In this document: positions 13,419 to 18,073 of the stretch, one piece after another
Numbering within the stretch: position 1 is the first letter of the stretch
How the letters are laid out: every line of letters begins with the position of its first letter
DNA from: CAYGKP01 sp964350605
Lineage (GTDB): Bacteria; Bacteroidota; Bacteroidia; Cytophagales; JAAEPT01
Direction: 5' to 3'
Assembly: GCA_964350605.1 (NCBI GenBank)
Contig: CAYGKP010000029.1
Location: forward strand, 1 to 18,073
Length of the DNA: 18,073 bases
Made by a program: the position numbers and the translations under genes
The notes under the pieces: model-generated
What the model was told of the DNA's origin: nothing
Databases searched by the model: none
What the model saw: the letters and a program-made list of their open reading frames with translations, nothing else

Positions 13419-15842
13419 ATGTTAGTCATTAAACGCGACGGACGCCGCGAGACCGTCAAGTTCGATAAGATCACCGCCCGCATCGAGAAGCTTTGCTTCG
13501 GGCTGGATACCCGTTACGTCGACTCGGTGATCATCACCAAGCGCGTGATCGACGGCCTGTACGACGGTGTGACCACCGTGGAACTCGACCGCTTGGCCTC
13601 GGAGACGGCCGCGTCGCTGACCACCATGCACCCCGACTATGCGATCCTAGCGGCGCGCATCGCGATCTCGAACCTGCACAAGGAGACCAGCCAGTCGTTC
13701 TCGAATACGATGAAGCGCCTCTACCAGCACGTCGACCCACGCAATGGCGAATACGCGCCGCTCGTATCGACAGAGGTGTACGGGGTCATCAAGAGCAACG
13801 CGGCCCGGTTGGATGCGGCAGTTGTTTACGACCGCGACTTCAACTACGACTTTTTTGGCTTCAAGACCCTCGAGCGCTCCTACCTGTTGAAGATCAACGG
13901 CAAGATTGCCGAGCGGCCCCAGCACATGATCATGCGCGTGGCTGTCGGTATCCACGGTGAAGACATCGACGCGGCGATCCAGACCTACGAGCTGATGTCG
14001 GAGAAGTGGTTCACCCACGCGACGCCGACCCTCTTCAATGCAGGGACGCCCAAGGCGCAGCTTTCCTCGTGCTTCCTTCTGACCATGAAGGACGACAGCA
14101 TCGACGGCATCTACGACACCCTCAAGCAGACCGCGAAGATCAGCCAGTCGGCCGGCGGCATCGGCCTTTCGATCCATCACGTGCGTGCGACGGGTTCCTA
14201 CATCAAACGCACCAACGGCACCTCGAACGGCATTGTGCCCATGCTGCGCAACTTCGACATGACGGCTCGTTATGTCGACCAAGGCGGGGGCAAGCGCAAA
14301 GGCTCGATGGCCATGTACCTGGAGCCTTGGCATGCGGACATCTTCTCGTTCCTCGAACTGCGCAAGAACCACGGGAAGGAAGAGCTTCGCGCCCGCGATT
14401 TGTTCTACGCCCTGTGGATTCCTGACCTGTTCATGAAGCGCGTGGAAGACGGCGGCAACTGGTCGCTGTTCTGTCCGAACGAAGCACCTGGCTTGTACGA
14501 TGTGTATGGCGAGGCCTTCGAGAAACTCTACGAGAAATACGAGAAGGAAGGCAAAGCCCGCAAGACCATCCCCGCGCAAGAGCTGTGGTTCGCGATCCTC
14601 GAGTCGCAGGTCGAGACTGGCACGCCGTACATGCTCTATAAGGACCACGCGAACCGCAAGTCCAACCAAAAGAACCTGGGCACGATTCGTTCCTCGAACC
14701 TGTGCACCGAGATCATCGAATACACCGCGCCCGACGAGGTGGCGGTCTGTAACCTCGCTTCGATCGCGTTGCCCAAGTTTGTCAAGGACGGGAAGTTCGA
14801 CCACCAGCGCCTCTACGAGGTGACCAAAGTGGCGACCCGCAACCTGAACAAGGTGATCGACGTGAACTATTACCCCGTCGAGGAGGCGCGCAATTCCAAT
14901 ATGCGCCACCGCCCGATTGGCCTGGGGGTGCAGGGTCTCGCCGATGCATTCATCATGCTGCGCATGCCCTTTGATTCGGAGGAAGCCAAGGGCCTCAACG
15001 AGGACATCTTCGAGACCATCTACTTCGCGGCCATGGAAGCGTCCATGGAACTCGCGCAAGTGGAAGGCCACTACGAGAGCTACACCCGCAACGGTGGCGC
15101 GCCCGTCTCGAAAGGGATTTTCCAGTTCGACATGTGGGGGGTGACCCCGAAAAGCGGACGTTGGGATTGGCAGGCCCTCAAGAAGCAAGTCAAGCAGCAC
15201 GGCGTGCGCAACTCGCTGCTCGTCGCGCCAATGCCGACGGCTTCGACTTCGCAGATCCTGGGGAACAACGAGTGCTTCGAGCCCTATACCTCGAACGTTT
15301 ACACCCGCCGTACCCTGTCGGGCGAGTTCGTGGTGGTCAACAAGCACCTCTTGAAAGACCTCATCGAGCTGGGCTTGTGGAACGACGCGATGAAAAACCG
15401 CCTGATCGCGGCGAACGGTTCGGTGCAGGGCATCCCCGAGATTCCCCAGAACATCAAGGACCTCTACAAGACCGTTTGGGAGATCAAGCAGAAAACCCTG
15501 ATCGACATGGCCGCCGACCGCGGGGCCTACATCGACCAGAGCCAGAGCTTCAATGTATTCATTCAGGACCCGAACTTCGGCAAGTTGACCTCGATGCACT
15601 TCTACGCCTGGAAACAGGGGTTGAAGACCGGGATGTACTACCTGCGCACGAAGGCCGCGAGCCAAGCCATCCAGTTCACGGTGGACAAGAAGGCCGCCGC
15701 TGCTGGACAGCCGCAGCCGCAGTTGGCCGCCGTGCCGATGTCGGCGGAACTGGCCGCCCGCGAAGCGGAGCTGGTCCAGAAGCAGCAAGACCTGGCCTGC
15801 AGCCTCGACAACCCAGATGATTGCGAAGCCTGCGGGAGCTAG
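13419..15842 (+). CDS. nrdA: Class Ia ribonucleoside-diphosphate reductase, alpha (R1) subunit
   Basis: An 807-residue catalytic subunit reducing NDPs to dNDPs. An N-terminal ATP-cone (about 1-95, starting MLVIKRDGRRETVKFDKIT) binds ATP/dATP for overall activity control. Active-site residues fall at the same numbers as in mammalian R1: C218 (LSSCFLL) and C444 (VAVCNLAS) as the redox pair, and C429 (SNLCTEI) as the thiyl radical with flanking N427 and E431. Y740/Y741 in GMYYLRT continue the radical path. The C-terminal shuttle pair is C802/C805 (CEACGS), after an Ala/Gln/Pro-rich linker. A single ATP-cone is present. It is co-directional with nrdB and ends 27 nt before a strong terminator. Confidence 0.98.
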   Translation: MLVIKRDGRRETVKFDKITARIEKLCFGLDTRYVDSVIITKRVIDGLYDGVTTVELDRLASETAASLTTMHPDYAILAARIAISNLHKETSQSFSNTMKRLYQHVDPRNGEYAPLVSTEVYGVIKSNAARLDAAVVYDRDFNYDFFGFKTLERSYLLKINGKIAERPQHMIMRVAVGIHGEDIDAAIQTYELMSEKWFTHATPTLFNAGTPKAQLSSCFLLTMKDDSIDGIYDTLKQTAKISQSAGGIGLSIHHVRATGSYIKRTNGTSNGIVPMLRNFDMTARYVDQGGGKRKGSMAMYLEPWHADIFSFLELRKNHGKEELRARDLFYALWIPDLFMKRVEDGGNWSLFCPNEAPGLYDVYGEAFEKLYEKYEKEGKARKTIPAQELWFAILESQVETGTPYMLYKDHANRKSNQKNLGTIRSSNLCTEIIEYTAPDEVAVCNLASIALPKFVKDGKFDHQRLYEVTKVATRNLNKVIDVNYYPVEEARNSNMRHRPIGLGVQGLADAFIMLRMPFDSEEAKGLNEDIFETIYFAAMEASMELAQVEGHYESYTRNGGAPVSKGIFQFDMWGVTPKSGRWDWQALKKQVKQHGVRNSLLVAPMPTASTSQILGNNECFEPYTSNVYTRRTLSGEFVVVNKHLLKDLIELGLWNDAMKNRLIAANGSVQGIPEIPQNIKDLYKTVWEIKQKTLIDMAADRGAYIDQSQSFNVFIQDPNFGKLTSMHFYAWKQGLKTGMYYLRTKAASQAIQFTVDKKAAAAGQPQPQLAAVPMSAELAAREAELVQKQQDLACSLDNPDDCEACGS

Positions 15843-15869
15843 AGACTTTAGGTACTTACTTTTTCATGG

Positions 15870-15903
15870 AAAGCCCCGCCCGATTGTGGTGGGGCTTTTT
15901 TTT
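15870..15903 (+). terminator. Intrinsic terminator of nrdB-nrdA
   Basis: AAAGCCCCGCC and GGTGGGGCTTT make an 11-bp stem (one G-U pair) with a 7-nt loop (CGATTGT), running into eight Ts at 15896-15903. It lies 27 nt after the nrdA stop. Confidence 0.92.
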
Positions 15904-15916
15904 GAGTGATATGTAA

Positions 15917-16013
15917 GGCTGTGCCCCTTATTCTCTTTACATCACCTGATGCGCGCTTGGAGAGAAGGGTCCAAGGCCTGATCTTAGGAAAAGAAAGCCC
16001 TAGGGGCACCTCT
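15917..16013. other. Stretch dense in inverted repeats, possible structured RNA
   Basis: GTGCCCCT (15921-15928) and AGGGGCAC (16002-16009) could close a domain. Inside it TTCTCT (15931-15936) can pair with AGAGAA (15961-15966), or CTTGGA (15956-15961) with TCCAAG (15970-15975) as a 6-bp hairpin; these two options exclude each other. CCCTAGGG at 15998-16005 is a palindrome. Strand and function are unknown. It lies between the nrdA terminator and a possible small ORF. Confidence 0.25.
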
Positions 16014-16017
16014 TATT

Positions 16018-16146
16018 ATGAATGATAGAATCACCACTTGCCACCGATCCAAATTTGGGACTTGGTGTATGACAGTAGAAGGAAGGGCCGCCATCGTTAT
16101 GGTCCTCCTCCTGGTCGGATTTATCGGTTACATGAAGTACCGCTAA
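16018..16146 (+). CDS. Possible 42-residue single-TM protein
   Basis: An ORF from ATG at 16018 to TAA at 16144-16146. The N-terminal half is polar (NDRITTCHRSKFGTW). The C-terminal half is one hydrophobic helix (AAIVMVLLLVGFIG) ending in YMKYR, as in small membrane proteins with a basic end. An internal ATG at 16069 would give 25 residues. The stop overlaps the convergent ABC exporter stop by 3 nt. No Shine-Dalgarno sequence or clear promoter is seen, and short hydrophobic ORFs arise by chance, so this is tentative. Confidence 0.3.
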   Translation: MNDRITTCHRSKFGTWCMTVEGRAAIVMVLLLVGFIGYMKYR

Positions 16147-17924
16147 GCCGCCTCCTTCTCGAGCTGCTTGTCGTGCAAGGCCCGGTAGATGCCGCCCAGG
16201 GCCATCAACTCCTCGTGGGTGCCGGCCTCGGCCAGCGCGCCGTCGTCGAGTACCAAGATGCGGTCCGCCAACTTGACCGACGACACCCGGTGCGAGATGA
16301 TCAGGGCCGTGCGGCCCGTCATCAAGCGGTCCAGGTTGCCCAGGATCTCGTCCTCGGTTTTCGTATCGACCGCCGAGAGGGCATCGTCCAGAATCAAAAT
16401 CTGCGGATCGAGCAGCAAGGCCCGCGCCAACGAGACGCGCTGTTTCTGCCCGCCCGATAAGGTCACCCCGCGTTCGCCCACCAGGGTGTCAAGCCCCTGC
16501 GGCAAGTCCAAAATGTTGTCCCACACGCCCGCGTCCTTGGCCGCCTGGATGATCTGTTCCTCGGTCGCCTCGTCGCGCCCAAAGGCAATGTTGCGCCGGA
16601 TGGTTTCCGAGAAGAGGAACACGTCCTGGGGCACCACGCCCATCTGCGCGCGCAGGTAGCCGGGCTCGTAGTCCTTGAGGTCCACCCCGTCGAGCAGGAT
16701 GCGCCCGCCAGTCGGATCGTACAGGCGCGGCACGAGGCTGCAAATGGTGCTCTTGCCCGCGCCCGTTCCCCCGACGATGGCCACAGTTTCGCCCTGCTTC
16801 ACTTGGAAGCTCAGGTTGCGAATGGCTTCGATGCCCGAATCGGGGTAGACGAGCGAGACGTTCTCGAACGTGATGGCACCTTGGACCGGGGGCGTTAGGT
16901 TTTTCTCCGAGACGATGTCCGACCGCTCGCGCAGGAACTCGTTGATGCGCTCCTGCGAGGCGGAGGCTCGTTGTACCAAACTGGTGATCCAACCCAGCGA
17001 GGTCACCGGCCAGGTCAAGAGGTTGACATACAGAATGAACTCCGCGATGTTCCCCACCGTGATGCTCCCCTCAATGACCTTTCGTCCGCCGATGTAGGCC
17101 GCCAGGATCGTGCTGAGGCCGATCAAGCAGAGAATCAGCGGATGAAACAGGGCTTCGGTGCGCACCAGTCGCATCGATCGGTGTTGGTACTCCTCGGCTT
17201 TGTCCGAGAAGCGGCGGGCCGAATCCTTTTCGCGGACAAAGGCCTTGAGGATGCGGATGCCCGAAAAGCCTTCCTGCACGTTTGTCGAGAGGTCGGACTG
17301 GGCGGCTTGGATGCGCTCGCTTTGGCGGTTGATCCGCGCGCTCACAAAGTAGATCGAAAGGGAAAGGATCGGCAGTGGGGCCAGCACGTAGAGCGACAGC
17401 TCCACATTGACCGAGAACATGTAGGGGATTGCGATGGCGAACAGCACCACCATGTTCAGCCCGTACATGATGGCCGGACCCAGGTACATGCGCACGTGGC
17501 CCACGTCCTCGCCGATGCGGTTCATCAAGTCGCCCGTCGAGTGGCGGCGATAAAAGGAGAGTGGCAGCGATTGGTAGTGCTTGTAGATCGCGTCCTTCAG
17601 GTCGTATTCAATGTGGCGCGACCCGGCGATGATCGTCTGGCGGGTGAAAAACAGAAACAGACCCCGCATGAGTGCCAGCCCCAACAGCAACAACCCGAAC
17701 AGGACCAGCGTGGCGATCAGGCGGTCGCTCAGGGTGTTTTCCAGCGGCACACCTGTAAAGAGCCGCGAGACGCGGATGTTGTGGATGATGTAGTCGATCG
17801 CTTGGCGGACCACCTGGGGCACGAACACCTGGAAGACGTTCGACAGCGTGATGCTCAACACCCCGAGGCCCAAGAGCCAACGGTAGCGCCACAAGTAACG
17901 ATTCAGGTACGCAAGGGCTTTCAC
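16143..17924 (-). CDS. ABC exporter half-transporter (MdlA/YheI/MsbA-like), degenerate NBD
   Basis: A 593-residue fusion of a six-helix exporter domain (about 1-320) and one NBD (about 343-590). The NBD has an A-loop Tyr (LVYPDSG), Walker A at about 385-393 (GGTGAGKST), Q-loop VVPQDVFLF, signature LSGGQKQR, Walker B ILILDD with D513, D-loop SAVD and H-loop IISHRVSS. The residue after Walker B is Asp (D514) instead of the catalytic Glu. This DDALSAVD form is known from one partner of heterodimeric exporters such as MdlA, YheI/BmrC and TM287, so a second half-transporter is expected elsewhere. The start is GTG at 17924; there is no clear ATG alternative. Substrate (lipid, drug or peptide) cannot be told. 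Confidence 0.93.
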   Translation of the reverse strand: MKALAYLNRYLWRYRWLLGLGVLSITLSNVFQVFVPQVVRQAIDYIIHNIRVSRLFTGVPLENTLSDRLIATLVLFGLLLLGLALMRGLFLFFTRQTIIAGSRHIEYDLKDAIYKHYQSLPLSFYRRHSTGDLMNRIGEDVGHVRMYLGPAIMYGLNMVVLFAIAIPYMFSVNVELSLYVLAPLPILSLSIYFVSARINRQSERIQAAQSDLSTNVQEGFSGIRILKAFVREKDSARRFSDKAEEYQHRSMRLVRTEALFHPLILCLIGLSTILAAYIGGRKVIEGSITVGNIAEFILYVNLLTWPVTSLGWITSLVQRASASQERINEFLRERSDIVSEKNLTPPVQGAITFENVSLVYPDSGIEAIRNLSFQVKQGETVAIVGGTGAGKSTICSLVPRLYDPTGGRILLDGVDLKDYEPGYLRAQMGVVPQDVFLFSETIRRNIAFGRDEATEEQIIQAAKDAGVWDNILDLPQGLDTLVGERGVTLSGGQKQRVSLARALLLDPQILILDDALSAVDTKTEDEILGNLDRLMTGRTALIISHRVSSVKLADRILVLDDGALAEAGTHEELMALGGIYRALHDKQLEKEAA

Positions 17925-17968
17925 AGAGGGACTTGGGGGGCTCAGTCTTGGCGGGGGCGGGGAAATCG

Positions 17969-18004
17969 CGTAGCTTTCGGCCCGTGCCGGGCGAAGGTAC
18001 TACG
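17969..18004. repeat. 36-bp imperfect inverted repeat upstream of the ABC exporter
   Basis: The arms pair as CGTA/TACG, GCTTTC/GAAGGT (two G-U pairs) and GCCCG/CGGGC around TGC, with a 1-nt and a 2-nt bulge. Each arm carries a -7-like element: TAGCTTTC (17971-17978) on + and TACCTTCG (17999-17992) on -. The minus copy points at the exporter, whose GTG is about 68 nt further on. It may be an operator, overlapping divergent promoters or an RNA hairpin. The rest of 17925-18073 shows nothing else I can name. Confidence 0.45.
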
Positions 18005-18073
18005 AAAACCCACCAGCCCCCCAACACCGTGGGGCCCATTTGGGTTGCACTCGCCACCCACCCGGCCGCGTTC

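Noticed and set aside
13647..15788. 713-codon open frame on the - strand opposite nrdA
   Set aside because: It is wholly antisense to a complete NrdA with all catalytic residues. GC-rich third positions keep antisense frames open, and the product has no recognisable motif.
16038..16460. 140-codon + strand frame across the exporter 3' end
   Set aside because: Mostly antisense to the conserved NBD of the ABC exporter; no domain features.
17608..18057. 149-codon - strand frame over the exporter start
   Set aside because: Largely a shifted frame of the exporter N-terminus; Pro/Gly/Arg-rich without motifs.

Overview
The window reads as a chromosomal housekeeping segment from a GC-rich member of the Bacteroidota. 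The sequence itself gives three reasons. (1) Upstream of rplU there is an exact match to the Bacteroidota sigma promoter consensus: TTTG, 20 nt, TACTTTTG (consensus TTTG / TAnnTTTG). (2) Almost no gene start is preceded by a Shine-Dalgarno purine tract, as is usual in this phylum. (3) The protein types fit: a eukaryote-like NrdA/NrdB pair, a PolB-like DEDDy exonuclease, a fused DppD-DppF ATPase and a YwqK/MORN-like secreted protein. The genus cannot be told from this window.

Layout. 1-993: a secreted MORN-like protein of unknown role (+). 1001-1354: a YraN-family nuclease-like protein (-), convergent with the first gene and divergent from pgi. 1421-11008: eight closely spaced + genes: pgi (glucose-6-phosphate isomerase), a family 2 glycosyltransferase, lipB, a DEDDy 3'-5' exonuclease, a two-NBD peptide ABC ATPase, rnr (RNase R), a trans-isoprenyl diphosphate synthase and a rhomboid protease. 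Gaps between them run from a 1-nt overlap to about 50 nt, so one or a few polycistronic transcripts are likely. 11059-11842: the ribosomal protein pair rplU-rpmA on the - strand, with promoter, leader hairpin and a tandem-hairpin terminator. 11843-12366: a gap of about 520 bp with one doubtful small membrane ORF on the - strand and several GC-rich hairpins. 12367-15903: nrdB then nrdA (class Ia ribonucleotide reductase) ending in a textbook intrinsic terminator. 15904-16146: a short stretch rich in inverted repeats, then a possible 42-residue single-TM protein. 16143-17924: an ABC exporter half-transporter (-) whose nucleotide-binding site looks degenerate. 17925-18073: a gap containing a long imperfect inverted repeat with promoter-like arms.

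The genes cover central carbon metabolism (pgi), dNTP supply (nrdAB), lipoylation (lipB), RNA turnover (rnr), isoprenoid chain synthesis, translation (L21, L27) and transport. I see no mobile element, CRISPR array, tRNA, rRNA, tmRNA or recognisable defence system. Nothing here amounts to a convincing new system. The points most worth a second look are the non-coding structures (17969-18004, 15917-16013, the rplU leader) and the two short membrane-protein ORFs.
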